Shown here: piece by piece, positions 10,473 to 19,611 of the stretch
How positions within the stretch are numbered: the stretch's first letter is position 1
Layout: each line of letters begins with the position of its first letter
NCBI GenBank assembly: GCA_963829505.1
Contig: CAWHIL010000001.1
Coordinates: forward strand, 1,674,001 to 1,738,000
From: Roseiarcus sp963829505
GTDB lineage: Bacteria; Pseudomonadota; Alphaproteobacteria; Rhizobiales; Beijerinckiaceae
DNA length: 64,000 nt
Direction: 5' to 3'
Translations under genes and position numbers: made by a program
The notes under the pieces: generated by a model
Seen by the model: only the letters and a program-made list of their open reading frames with translations
Databases searched by the model: none
What the model was told of the DNA's origin: nothing

Positions 10473-10548
10473 GGGGCCATAGCTCAGTTGGGAGAGCGCG
10501 TGCTTTGCAAGCATGAGGTCGTCGGTTCGATCCCGTCTGGCTCCACCA
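10473..10548 (+). tRNA. tRNA-Ala (TGC)
   Basis: Cloverleaf with acceptor GGGGCCA, D-loop AGTTGGGAGAG, anticodon loop TTTGCAA (anticodon TGC), T-loop GGTTCGATCC and encoded CCA. Standard second tRNA of the rRNA operon spacer. Confidence 0.98.
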
Positions 10549-10947
10549 GGTTCAAGGGGGGCGCGCGGGACGGGGCAGGGTTCGATTTTTGAAGATTCCG
10601 ATCAAGGAAACAGTTTCGCCCGGATGGCGGCCCTCGCGGCCGTTATCCGCGGGCGTTCGCGGGACGGCGTTTGCGGCCGGCGGGGGATCTCCTCCGTCGC
10701 CGGTTTGTCGTCCTTCGATATCTGACATTGTGAAGAGGAAGCGCATCCGGTCTCGGATGACGGACATTGCGATGACGGGCGGACGAATAGTCCCTCCTTG
10801 TCGTCGCGATCGTCGGTCGTTCGACAGCAACCAGTCGTGGGTCCAAGTGGCTGACCGCCAGGATCCCCGGATGCGTTTGAAGCAAAACTGGTCTTTTCGA
10901 ATCGTCCAAGGCGCAATGAACGACACCGCGTCTTGGCGATGAGAGCA
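10549..10947 (+). other. spacer between tRNA-Ala and 23S rRNA
   Basis: This 399-base spacer has no convincing gene. Its last part, 10927-10953 (CGCGTCTTGGCGATGAGAGC and onward), is almost perfectly complementary to 14279-14306 just after the 23S gene. This forms the long stem that RNase III would cut to release 23S precursor RNA. Confidence 0.7.
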
Positions 10948-11082
10948 ATCAAGTGTCTTAAGGGTATCTGGTGGATGCCTTGGCGCTGAGAGGCGATGAA
11001 GGACGTGGTACGCTGCGATAAGTTTCGGGGAGCCGCGAACAGGCTTTGATCCGAAAATCTCCGAATGGGGAAACCCACCTTC

Positions 11083-11219
11083 GATCTCCGTTGCTCCGAA
11101 GAGGCGCGTTGTTTTTTTTGAGGCGGGCTGCACAGAGCCTGCGTTGGAAGAGGCGGCGGGCCGGCTCGGCTTGAACCTAAGGGGTTTGGGCGCGGGCGGT
11201 CTTTGGACCAACGGAGATC
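11083..11219 (+). other. extended helix 9 intervening sequence of 23S rRNA
   Basis: GATCTCCGTTG (11083-11093) pairs with CAACGGAGATC (11209-11219), enclosing about 115 bases absent from Escherichia coli 23S. Many Hyphomicrobiales have an insertion here that is excised to leave a 5.8S-like 5' fragment. Confidence 0.75.
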
Positions 11220-11262
11220 AAAAGAAGGGACTTGTTTTCTGAATCCATAGGAGAACAAGAGC

Positions 11263-11299
<37 letters not shown>

Positions 11300-12130
11300 A
11301 AGGACATCAACGAGACTCCGTCAGTAGTGGCGAGCGAACGCGGACGAGGCCAATGCTTTTGTCTTGATCGACCGGAACCGGCTGGAAAGCCGGGCCGCAG
11401 CGGGTGACAGCCCCGTACGGATAGGACGAGACGAGAGATTTGAGTAGGGCGGGACACGTGCAATCCTGCCTGAACACGGGGGGACCACCCTCCAAGCCTA
11501 AGTACTCCTCAGCGACCGATAGCGCACAAGTACCGTGAGGGAAAGGTGAAAAGCACCCCGACGAGGGGAGTGAAACAGTTCCTGAAACCGGATACCTACA
11601 AACAGTCGAAGGCCGGAGTCGCAAGACTTGGCTGACGGCGTACCTTTTGTATTATGGGTCAGCGACTTAAAGTATCGAGCAAGCTTAAGCCGATAGGCGG
11701 AGGCGCAGCGAAAGCGAGTTTGAACAGGGCGGTTCAGTTCGATGCTTTAGACCCGAAACCGAGTGATCTAGTCATGAGCAGGTTGAAGGTCGGGTAACAC
11801 CGACTGGAGGACCGAACCGGTGCCCGTTGAAAAGGTCTCGGATGACTTGTGATTAGGGGTGAAAGGCCAACCAAACTCGGAAATAGCTGGTTCTCCGCGA
11901 AATATATTTAGGTATAGCCTCGAGATGAGGCTCCAGGGGGTAGAGCACTGGATGGGCTAGGGGGGCCAAAACCCTACCAAACCTAACCAAACTCCGAATA
12001 CCTGGAAGCCGTTCTCGGGAGCCACACGGCGGGTGCTAACGTCCGTCGTGGAGAGGGAAACAACCCAGACCAACAGCTAAGGCCCCCAATTCGTGGCTAA
12101 GTGGGAAAGGATGTGGAAATCCCAAAACAA

Positions 12131-12161
<31 letters not shown>

Positions 12162-12248
12162 TAAAGAAAGCGTAACAGCTCACTGGTCTAATCAAGGGTT
12201 TCTGCGCCGAAGATGTAACGGGGCTCAAGCCACGAGCCGAAGCTTTGG

Positions 12249-12662
12249 GTGACGGAGAACAGAATACAGACGACAGAGGACGGAAAGGATGGGAAGGCGA
12301 AGGGACGCGCCGCTTCGTTTGAGGACCTTGAGGTCTTCAAGCGGGCGTATCGGCTTTCGCTGGACGTCCATCGTCGAAGCCTGACCTGGCCGCCGATCGA
12401 ACAACGTGCGTTGGGCGATCAGGCGCGCCGGGCTTCGAAGTCCATTGTCGCGAATATCGCCGAGGGATACGGCCGCCAGAAACAGTCGAAAGCGGAGTTT
12501 AGGCGCTTTCTGTGGATGGCGATCGGTTCGGCCGACGAGATGCGGGTTTGGGCGCGCTATGCGCTCGATCTCGGCTGTCTCGACGAGCCGGTCTGGCGAG
12601 AATGGCGAGACGAATATCAGACGATTGCGAAGATGCTGCAGGGTCTCGTGGCGAGATCTTGA
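12249..12662 (+). CDS. four-helix-bundle protein encoded inside 23S rRNA (intervening sequence protein)
   Basis: The protein (up to 137 residues) has the core AASFEDLEVFKRAYRLSLDV, QARRASKSIVANIAEGYGRQ, the segment KSKAEFRRFLWMAIGSADE and a last helix LVARS. This is the 23S rRNA-intervening-sequence protein / four helix bundle family, known from rRNA insertions in Leptospira, Coxiella and others. The conserved IVANIAEGxxR is clear. The first possible start is GTG at 12249, inside the rRNA stem; the family core only begins about residue 22, so the true start is uncertain and no good ribosome binding site is seen. Function is not established; it may assist the element or have no role in the ribosome. 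The nucleic acid composition is similar to the host, so this copy may be long resident. Confidence 0.88.
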   Translation: MTENRIQTTEDGKDGKAKGRAASFEDLEVFKRAYRLSLDVHRRSLTWPPIEQRALGDQARRASKSIVANIAEGYGRQKQSKAEFRRFLWMAIGSADEMRVWARYALDLGCLDEPVWREWRDEYQTIAKMLQGLVARS

Positions 12663-12715
12663 TTGTCTTTGTGATTGGTCTGTCGTCCGTCGTCTGTGTT
12701 CTGTTCTCCGATCAC
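12249..12715 (+). other. helix 45 intervening sequence of 23S rRNA
   Basis: The 23S sequence runs normally to CCGAAGCTTTGG and resumes at CGGTAGCGGAGCGTTCCGT, which in Escherichia coli are the two sides of helix 45 near position 1170. Between them lie about 465 extra bases bounded by a long inverted repeat: GGAGAACAGAATACAGACGA (from 12254) against TCGTCTGTGTTCTGTTCTCC (ending 12709), with one mismatch. Such a stem is the expected RNase III substrate. The interior carries an open reading frame. Confidence 0.9.
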
Positions 12716-13288
12716 GGTAGCGGAGCGTTCCGTTTCCAGTGAAGGAAGACCCGCGAGGGCTTCTGGAGGGTTCGGAAGTGCGAATGCTGACATGAGTAAC
12801 GACAAACACTGTGAAAGACAGTGTCGCCGAAAGTCCAAGGGTTCCTGCGTAAAGTTAATCTTCGCAGGGTTAGCCGGTCCCTAAGGCGAGGCCGAGAGGC
12901 GTAGTCGATGGGAATCACGTTAATATTCGTGAGCCTGCAGGTGGTGACGGATCTTTGAGGTCGTTCGTCCTTATCGGATTGGATGGGCGGCTGCGAGGTC
13001 CCAGGAAATAGCCCCTGCTTCAAGACCGTACCCGAAACCGACACAGGTGGACAGGTAGAGCATACCAAGGCGCTTGAGAGAATGACGTTGAAGGAACTCG
13101 GCAATTTGCCTCCGTAACTTCGGGATAAGGAGGCCCGCGGGTCGCGCAAGCGGCTTGCGGGGGCACAGACCAGGGGGTGGCGACTGTTTAACAAAAACAC
13201 AGGGCTCTGCGAAATCGCAAGATGACGTATAGGGTCTGACGCCTGCCCGGTGCCGGAAGGTTAAAAGGAGAGGTGCAAGCCTTGAATT

Positions 13289-13379
<91 letters not shown>

Positions 13380-13452
13380 CGACTTCCCCGCTGTCTCCAA
13401 CGTCAGCTCAGTGAAATTGAAGTCCCCGTGAAGATGCGGGGTACCTGCGGTC

Positions 13453-13487
<35 letters not shown>

Positions 13488-13813
13488 TGCGTTGGCGTTC
13501 GTTAAGTCATGTGTAGGATAGGTGGTAGGCTTGGAAGCCGGGGCGCCAGCTCTGGTGGAGCCACCCTTGAAATACCACCCTTGACTTGATGGACGTCTAA
13601 CCGCGACCCCTCATCGGGGCCCGGGACAACGCATGGTGGGTAGTTTGACTGGGGCGGTCGCCTCCCAAAGAGTAACGGAGGCGCGCAATGGTTGGCTCAG
13701 ACCGGTCGGAAATCGGTCGTCGAGTGCAATGGCATAAGCCAGCCTGACTGCGAGACCAACAAGTCGAGCAGAGACGAAAGTCGGTCATAGTGATCCGGTG
13801 GTCCCGCGTGGGT

Positions 13814-13861
<48 letters not shown>

Positions 13862-13890
13862 ACTCCCCAAGAGTCCATATCGACGGGAGT

Positions 13891-13986
<96 letters not shown>

Positions 13987-14327
13987 CAAAACGTCGTGAG
14001 ACAGTTTGGTCCCTATCTGCCGTGGGTGTCGGAGAATTGAGAGGATTTGCCCCTAGTACGAGAGGACCGGGGTGAACACATCTCTGGTGGACCTGTCGTC
14101 GCGCCAGCGGCGGTGCAGGGTAGCTATATGTGGAATGGATAACCGCTGAAGGCATCTAAGCGGGAAACCAGCCTCAAAACCAGTTCTCCCTGAAGAGCCG
14201 TGGAAGACCACCACGTCGATAGGCCGGATGTGGACGCGCAGCAATGCGTGAAGCTGACCGGTACTAATCGCTCGTTCGACTTGATTGCTCTCGTCGCCAA
14301 GACGCGGCCGCGCCAAAGCGCGTCGCA

Positions 14328-14424
14328 GCGAATGGCGAATAGCGAAATAGCGAAATAGCGAATAGGGAGTGGCGAAATAGGGGAGCATCCCCAACCCTTC
14401 ACTACTCGCCATTCGCCACTCGCC
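14328..14424 (+). repeat. GCGAATGG-type palindromic repeat, copy 2
   Basis: GCGAATGGCGAATAGCGAAA and further GCGAAATA units are followed, after a GC-rich loop, by CTCGCCATTCGCCACTCGCC. It is the longest copy of the family and lies between the 23S and 5S genes. Confidence 0.75.
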
Positions 14425-14455
14425 AAACCCAGTTTTGCTTCACCTCCGTTCTTTG

Positions 14456-14577
14456 CCGGCCTGGTGGCTCTTGCAAGGCGATCAGACCCGATCCCATCCC
14501 GAACTCGGCCGTCAAACGCCTTCGCGCCGATGGTACTCTGTCTCAAGACATGGGAGAGTAGGTCGTCGCCAGGCCTG
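14456..14577 (+). rRNA. rrf: 5S ribosomal RNA
   Basis: GGCCTGGTGGC at the 5' side pairs with GCCAGGCC at the 3' side. The conserved CCCGATCCCATCCCGAACTC, the CGCCGATGGTA block and the AGAGTAGGTC block are present. Ends are approximate to a few bases. Confidence 0.95.
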
Positions 14578-14619
14578 CAAAGAACGAAAAAACGCTTCAA
14601 AGCTTCCTCTTCATGAAAT

Positions 14620-14682
14620 GCGAATGGCGAATAGCCAATGGCGAATGGATCCCCTTCGCCACGCGCTGCTCCCCACTCGCCA
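14620..14682 (+). repeat. GCGAATGG-type palindromic repeat, copy 3
   Basis: GCGAATGGCGAATAGCCAATGG is followed by CTTCGCCACG and CCACTCGCC. It fills the spacer between the 5S gene and tRNA-fMet and is less regular than the other copies. Confidence 0.65.
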
Positions 14683-14691
14683 AACCTCTGC

Positions 14692-14768
<77 letters not shown>

Positions 14769-14776
14769 CAAGTACA

Positions 14777-14805
14777 AAGCCCCCGGAGCCCCGCTCCGGG
14801 GGCTT
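14777..14805 (+). terminator. putative rRNA operon terminator hairpin
   Basis: AAGCCCCCGGAG and GCTCCGGGGGCTT form a very strong stem with a short loop 9 bases after tRNA-fMet. The following bases (CGCTGTT) are only weakly U-rich. Confidence 0.6.
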
Positions 14806-14993
14806 CGCTGTTACTGGCGGAGGGCCCCCCGTCTCGTCGACGAGTGGAGGGGCAAGTTGCGCCGGAACCCGACGAGGCTGTCCGTCGTGGACCCGCAATG
14901 GTCCATAGGAAAGCGCAGGTCCCTTTGCCGGCCTAGGACGTTCACCCACGCCCAGCCTGTTGACCGCGAACATGAGAGACTCGCTAGCCCCGC

Positions 14994-16275
14994 TCACCCG
15001 CTCCCGTTGAACTCCTTCACGGCTTCGATCATGGCGACGATGTTCTCAACCGGCGTGCCGGTCTGAACATTGTGGATCGAGTTCGAAGACGAAGCCCCCT
15101 CCGCTGGAGAAGATCTCGCAGCGTTCGAGCACTTCCGCGCGCACTTCCGCCGGCGTTCCGAAGGGCAGGGTTTTTTGAGTGTCGACGCCACCCCCCCAGA
15201 AGACGAGACGGCCTCTGTACTTCTCCTTCAGGAACCTCGGATCCATGCCCTTTGCAGAGCACTGCACCGGGTTGATGATGTCGATGCCCGCTTCGATCAT
15301 GGATTCGAAGAAGCGCTCGGAGGACCCGCAGGTGTGCTTGAACACCTTCCAGGACGTGTTCTTGTGAATCCAGGCGCAGAGGTCCGAATAGTGCGGCTTC
15401 CAGAGGGAATTGAAGGTTTTCACGGAGCAGAAGGATGAGGTCTGGGTGCCGAAGTCGGCCCCACAAAGAAAGACGACGTCGATCGCGTCGCCGACGCGGG
15501 CGTTGATTTTCGCCAAGTTGTCGATGCCGACCTCGACCTGGCGTTCAAAGATCTTGTGCACGACCTCGGGATGGCTCGACGTCAGCATGTACCATTCGGC
15601 GACGTCGCGAACGCCCTTGGGGTCGGTGAGGTCGGGACCCGGGACGAAGGCGATGTCGCCCAGCGCGGTGTTCACGAGGGAAGCGAACACCGCGTATTCG
15701 CCAGTCGCGGCCGCGCGCGCGTCCTGCGCGATGCCGTCGAGGTCCGCCTCGGTCAGCGGCTGGTACTGCTCGGTGTTGTCCTCGGGGTTCAAATGGTCGA
15801 GGTCGAGCGGCTTCTGGCGAATGATGGAATTGAAGAAAAACCCGTCCTTCGGCATATGCGCGCTGGCCGGCGCATTTATGTCGCCCCTCGGATAGATCAG
15901 CGTTCCGCCCTTTTCCGGCTCGACGGTGGTCCGAAAGCCCTCCGGTACAAGCACCTCGAGGCCGTTGAAGGTCCACGGCCTCCACCCTCGATTCTCGAAA
16001 CCGAAAATATTTGTGCGGCCCATGAGCGGAGTTGTGTCGATGCCAATGGCCTCCCGAAGGTCGTCTTCGATCAGGCCCAGCATCTGGAAAGGCTCGTGGA
16101 TTTTGACAGGGCGCTTCTCGAGGCCGTAGCGGTCCCGAAGCTTGGCGACACAGCTCGCATGGATGCCGGTCACCGCCGAGCCGCCGAAATCGATCGGCAC
16201 GCGGTCCGGCGTGCGATGGTTGATCGCGTCGAGCACCCGTTTGCGCTTCGGCCCGACTGGTTTCTCGGCGCTCAT
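14994..16275 (-). CDS. uroporphyrinogen decarboxylase-family corrinoid methyltransferase, frameshifted
   Basis: The protein (about 426 residues after repair) starts MSAEKPVGPKRKRVLDAINH, the typical beginning of the UroD-like methyltransferases (MtaA/MtbA/MtgA relatives). It keeps the zinc-type motif HTCGSS with a later cysteine in NPVQCSAKGMD. These enzymes move methyl groups between a corrinoid protein and an acceptor. Near the end, FVFELDPQC in one frame must be FVFNSIHNVQTGTPVENIVA in the next frame, so one extra base lies at about 15084. The start has GGGGAG in front. It follows a corrinoid protein gene on the same strand, consistent with a methyl-transfer pair. A UroD for haem synthesis is unlikely because of the zinc motif and neighbour. 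Confidence 0.8.
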
Positions 16276-16309
16276 TCTTGACTGCTCCCCGTTGCTTTCC
16301 AGGACCGGC

Positions 16310-16508
16310 TCAAGCAATGCGGTAACTCCGTCGGTCGTAGAGGGACCCGTATTCGGGCTCGAGCCGAGCCTCAAGCTCGCGCCAGTCGGCTGGAAGCGCT
16401 GCGCGCGCCTCGGCGATCAAGCCGCAGACCTGACCGCGTCGCGATCGGCGCGTTCCCAATCGTCTTCGCGAGGTCCGCGAAGGTGCGGGGCGCGAATTCG
16501 GCGCGCAT
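16310..16508 (-). CDS. possible small coupled protein, frameshifted
   Basis: An ATG at 16508 lies one base after the corrinoid gene stop (TGATATG), as expected for a coupled operon gene. The first frame reads MRAEFAPRTFADLAKTIGNA and later loses protein character. One +1 shift near 16420 gives GLIAEARAALPADWRELEAR and ends YGSLYDRRSYRIA just before the methyltransferase. The repaired product would be about 65 residues. I do not recognise a family; the call rests on coupling, charge pattern and the fact that other genes here show the same kind of shift. It may be a decayed gene. Confidence 0.35.
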
Positions 16509-16509
16509 A

Positions 16510-17151
16510 TCAGTTCGAAAGCCCCATCTGCCTGCGGACGAGCGCGACCGCGTCCGTTGCGGTTGCGCCATAACCGTCAGCGCCGATCTCCATGGCGTAG
16601 CCTTCGCTGATCGGCGCGCCGCCCACGAGAATCTTGACGTCGCGGCGAAGGCCCGCGGACTTGATCGCCTCGATCGTCGTTTTCATCGCCGTCATGGTGG
16701 TGGTGAGAAGCGCCGAGAGGCAGACGATCTGCGGGTGGTGCTCCCGGATGGCCTCCACGAACTTTTCCGGCCACACATCGGCGCCGAGGTCGACGACCTT
16801 GAAGCTGGCGCCCTCGAGCATCGAGGTGACAAGGTTCTTGCCGATATCGTGCAGGTCACCCTTGACCGCGCCAGTAACGACTACGCCGACCGGCTTGGCG
16901 CCCGCGGCGGCCAGCAGCGGCCGCAGCGGCGCCATGGCCGCCTTCATGGCGCGCCCGGCGAGCAGCAGCTCCGGGACAAAGAACTCCTCCTCCTGGAAGA
17001 GCTTGCCGACCTCGTCCATGGCCGGGATCATCGTCTCGGAAATCAGTTTGACCGGGTCGGCGCCAGCCTTGAGCTCTTCCTCGACAAGCGACTCCGCGAG
17101 CGGCGCCTTCCCGTCCACGATTGCGTCGAACAGCTTCTGCGAGAGCGCCAT
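16510..17151 (-). CDS. corrinoid (vitamin B12-binding) methyl carrier protein
   Basis: The 213-residue protein is a two-domain corrinoid protein like MtaC, MtbC or MtgC. Residues 1-85 are the helical cap (AMDEVGKLFQEEEFFVPELL) and residues 90-210 are the Rossmann-type B12 domain. The signature DLHDIGKN holds the histidine that ligates cobalt, followed by the GADVWPEKFVEAI and GGAPISEGYAMEIGADGYGA blocks. It would carry a methyl group from a substrate-specific methyltransferase to the UroD-type enzyme downstream. No substrate-specific methyltransferase and no reductive activator is in the window, so the methyl donor is unknown. Confidence 0.92.
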   Translation of the reverse strand: MALSQKLFDAIVDGKAPLAESLVEEELKAGADPVKLISETMIPAMDEVGKLFQEEEFFVPELLLAGRAMKAAMAPLRPLLAAAGAKPVGVVVTGAVKGDLHDIGKNLVTSMLEGASFKVVDLGADVWPEKFVEAIREHHPQIVCLSALLTTTMTAMKTTIEAIKSAGLRRDVKILVGGAPISEGYAMEIGADGYGATATDAVALVRRQMGLSN

Positions 17152-17477
17152 CGTCGGCCGCCTTCTATATTGTTTAGCTCAATAGACGGTTCATCATGTC
17201 ATTGATTTTTTCAAGCGCGCCACCGAGAAGCCGCGCGCGGTTGCTGGGCGCAGGCGAAGTAAACCGGCCGGCAACGCCGAAGACAGCGGTCGAGCGCCCG
17301 CGCAATGCCGACGCTTCCCGCGATAATGTTATAGATTCCGGGTATCTCAATGTCTCTTGAGAAATTGGTCGCCTCAGCGAACGCCATACGTTGCGCCAGT
17401 CATTCCGTTGCGGCGTAGCCAATTCCCTTACCGCTTCTTCTATGTTATCGATCACATCGGGCCTCAACAGGGACGCG
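17152..17477 (+). other. intergenic region between the corrinoid gene and lacI-type gene
   Basis: This 326-base divergent region should hold the promoters of both the corrinoid operon (minus strand) and the LacI-type regulator (plus strand). I see an operator-like palindrome at 17442-17457 and a half-site-like TAATGTTAT near 17323. No gene is convincing here. Confidence 0.5.
17442..17457 (+). promoter_or_regulatory. LacI-type operator, site 1
   Basis: ATGTTATCGATCACAT differs at two positions from the palindrome ATGTTATCGGTAACAT found at 20628. It lies 21 bases before the chosen start of the LacI-type gene, so autoregulation is likely. It also argues against the longer reading frame that would place it inside the coding region. 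Confidence 0.6.
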
Positions 17478-18560
17478 ATGCAAACCGTGGCGGGCGGACG
17501 GAAGGCGAGCGCTTCGAGGTCGAAGGCGGCGGAAACGGCCTTCCCGTCAGGGGGCGTCACCATGCAGACGGTCGCCCGCATGGCGGGCGTCTCCGCAATG
17601 ACGGTTTCGCGGGCCCTGAAGAGCGACGCTTCCATCTCGGAGGAGACGCGCGACCGGGTCCTGGAAATCGTCAAGCGGGTCGGTTACGTCCCCGATGCGA
17701 CCGCCCGCGTATTCGCGACCCGGCGCTCGGGATTCGTCGCCTGCCTCGTGCCCTCTCTCAACAACTCGAATTTCGCCGACACCGTTCATGGAATGTCGGA
17801 GGTCTTCGACGCCGCCGGCCTGCAGATGCTGCTCGGCGACACCGAATACTCCTTGTCGCGCGAAGAGGACCTCATTCGCGCTTTCCTGCAGCGGCGCCCG
17901 GAGGCGATCATCCTGACGGGGGGCGCGCATTCCGAAGGGGCGCGCAGACTGATCGCCGTCGCCGACATCCCCGTGGTCGAAACCTGGGACCTGCCGAAGG
18001 CGCCGCTTGGCGACGTCGTCGGCTTCTCCAACGAGGACGCCGGCGCGGCGATCGTCCGCTACATGCACGAGCGTGGCCGCCGGCGGATCGGGTTCGTCGG
18101 CGGCAAGACGAGTTTCGACACCCGCGGGACCCAGCGCCGCGCAGGGTTCAAGAAAGCGGCGCGCGCGCTTCGTCTGCCGAGCGACCGCATCGTGCTCGCA
18201 GGCGAGTCGCCGGTGTCGATGGCGCAGGGCGCCGAGGCGCTCGAGGCGATGCTCGCCCGCTGGCCGGACGTGGACGCCATCGTCTGCGTCTCCGATCTTT
18301 CCGCTTTCGGCGTGCTCGCCGAATGCCAGCGCCGAGGGATCGGCGTGCCGGACGATATCGCGATTGCCGGCTTCGGCGACTTCGAGGTCGCGCGCTGCTG
18401 TCATCCGCGCCTGACGACCATCGCGGTCGATTGCGCCGGCATCGGTCGGAAAGCCGCCGAGCAGGCGCTGAAAGCCCTCGAGGCGCGCAATCGAAACGAA
18501 CCGCGCTCGCGTCAGACGACGCAGATCGAATTCCGCGTCGTCGCGCGGGAGACGGCCTGA
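17478..18560 (+). CDS. LacI/GntR-type transcriptional regulator of sugar-acid genes
   Basis: From the ATG at 17478 (AGGGA five bases in front) the protein is 360 residues. The HTH is VTMQTVARMAGVSAMTVSRAL with the hinge that follows (residues 28-80), then a periplasmic-binding-type sensor domain with the usual LVPSLNNSNFADTVHGM segment and the end ARETA. It belongs with the GntR/IdnR gluconate-type branch by wording. Four copies of a palindrome matching the gluconate/idonate operator style lie in this locus, and the genes around it encode sugar-acid enzymes, so it is the probable local repressor. The inducer is likely a sugar acid, which is inference. Confidence 0.9.
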   Translation: MQTVAGGRKASASRSKAAETAFPSGGVTMQTVARMAGVSAMTVSRALKSDASISEETRDRVLEIVKRVGYVPDATARVFATRRSGFVACLVPSLNNSNFADTVHGMSEVFDAAGLQMLLGDTEYSLSREEDLIRAFLQRRPEAIILTGGAHSEGARRLIAVADIPVVETWDLPKAPLGDVVGFSNEDAGAAIVRYMHERGRRRIGFVGGKTSFDTRGTQRRAGFKKAARALRLPSDRIVLAGESPVSMAQGAEALEAMLARWPDVDAIVCVSDLSAFGVLAECQRRGIGVPDDIAIAGFGDFEVARCCHPRLTTIAVDCAGIGRKAAEQALKALEARNRNEPRSRQTTQIEFRVVARETA

Positions 18561-18564
18561 ACGC

Positions 18565-19596
18565 TCAGAACGCGATCTGGACCTTCATCGACTGCGACCG
18601 GTCGCCCGCGAGTTCGAAAGCCTCGACCGCCTGGTCGATCGGCTTCGTCGCGGTGATCAGCGGCTTCACGTCGATCAGGTCCTTGCCCATGAACTCCAGC
18701 GCCAGCGCGAATTCCTCGTGGAAGCGGAACGTGCCGCGCAGGTCGATCTCCTTGAAGGTGATCAGATTAATCGGGATCGTCATGTCGCCGCCGAGGCCGA
18801 GTTGCACGATGACGCCGCGTGGCCGGACCACGTCGAGCCCGGCGCGAAGCGCAACCGCGGCGCCGGACGCTTCGAACATGGCGTCGAAATGGCCTTTGTC
18901 GGCCGCGTAGTCGGCGAGGGCCTCGGGCTTCGAAGCGACGTTGATCGTCCGGTCCGCTCCGAGGCGGCTCGCGAAGCCGAGGGTCCCGTCGGCGATGTCG
19001 GTCGCGACGATCTCCGCTGCGCCTGCGCGACGCGCGGCCGCGATGGCGAGCGCGCCGATCGGGCCGCAGCCGCTGACAAGAACCCGCCGGCCCATCAGCG
19101 ATCCCGCCCGGCGGGTCGCATGCAGCGCAACCGCGAGCGGCTCGGCCATCGCCGCCTCCTGCAGCGTCAGGCCGCCGGGAACGGAGTGGGCCTGGCTCTC
19201 GAGGCACGTCAGGCTCTCGCGAAAGGCGCCCTGGACGTGCGGAAAGCGCATCGCGCTGCCATAGAAGCGCACGTCGAGGCACTGGTTCTGAAGGCCCTCG
19301 AGGCAGTAGCGGCACCGGTTGCACGGGACGTTCGGACTGACTGCGACGCGGTCGCCGATCTTGACCCGGCGGCAATCGGCGCCGACAGCCTCGACGACGC
19401 CGGCGATCTCGTGGCCGAGGATCATCGGCTCGCGCAGCCGGACGGCGCCGAAACCGCCGTGATTGTAATAGTGGAGGTCGGAGCCGCAGATGCCGCCGAA
19501 GGCGATCCGGACGCGAATGTCCTCGGGGCCGAGCGCCGCTACACGGGTCTCCTCGACCCGGATGTCCTTTGCGGCGTGAGCGACGATGGCGCGCAT
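18565..19596 (-). CDS. idnD: zinc-dependent alcohol dehydrogenase, probable L-idonate 5-dehydrogenase
   Basis: This 343-residue medium-chain dehydrogenase has catalytic zinc ligands C37 and H62-E63 (ILGHEIAG), the structural zinc set C92, C95, C98, C106 (PCNRCRYCLEGLQNQC), and the nucleotide fold VLVSGCGPIGALAI. Overall wording is that of L-idonate 5-dehydrogenase, which oxidises L-idonate to 5-keto-D-gluconate. The partner gluconate 5-dehydrogenase is encoded on the other side of the operator region. It lies 15 bases downstream of the 2-hydroxyacid dehydrogenase gene in one operon and converges with the LacI-type gene. Other polyols are possible substrates. Confidence 0.85.
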   Translation of the reverse strand: MRAIVAHAAKDIRVEETRVAALGPEDIRVRIAFGGICGSDLHYYNHGGFGAVRLREPMILGHEIAGVVEAVGADCRRVKIGDRVAVSPNVPCNRCRYCLEGLQNQCLDVRFYGSAMRFPHVQGAFRESLTCLESQAHSVPGGLTLQEAAMAEPLAVALHATRRAGSLMGRRVLVSGCGPIGALAIAAARRAGAAEIVATDIADGTLGFASRLGADRTINVASKPEALADYAADKGHFDAMFEASGAAVALRAGLDVVRPRGVIVQLGLGGDMTIPINLITFKEIDLRGTFRFHEEFALALEFMGKDLIDVKPLITATKPIDQAVEAFELAGDRSQSMKVQIAF

Positions 19597-19611
19597 GAAA
19601 TATTTCCTCCT

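Noticed and set aside
14328..14424. GCGAATGG units considered as a CRISPR array
   Set aside because: Units are 7-9 bases without regular spacers and the second half is the inverted form; it is a palindromic repeat.
14994..16275. Calling the UroD-type gene hemE
   Set aside because: The HTCG...C zinc-type motif and the adjacent corrinoid protein fit a methyltransferase, not haem synthesis.
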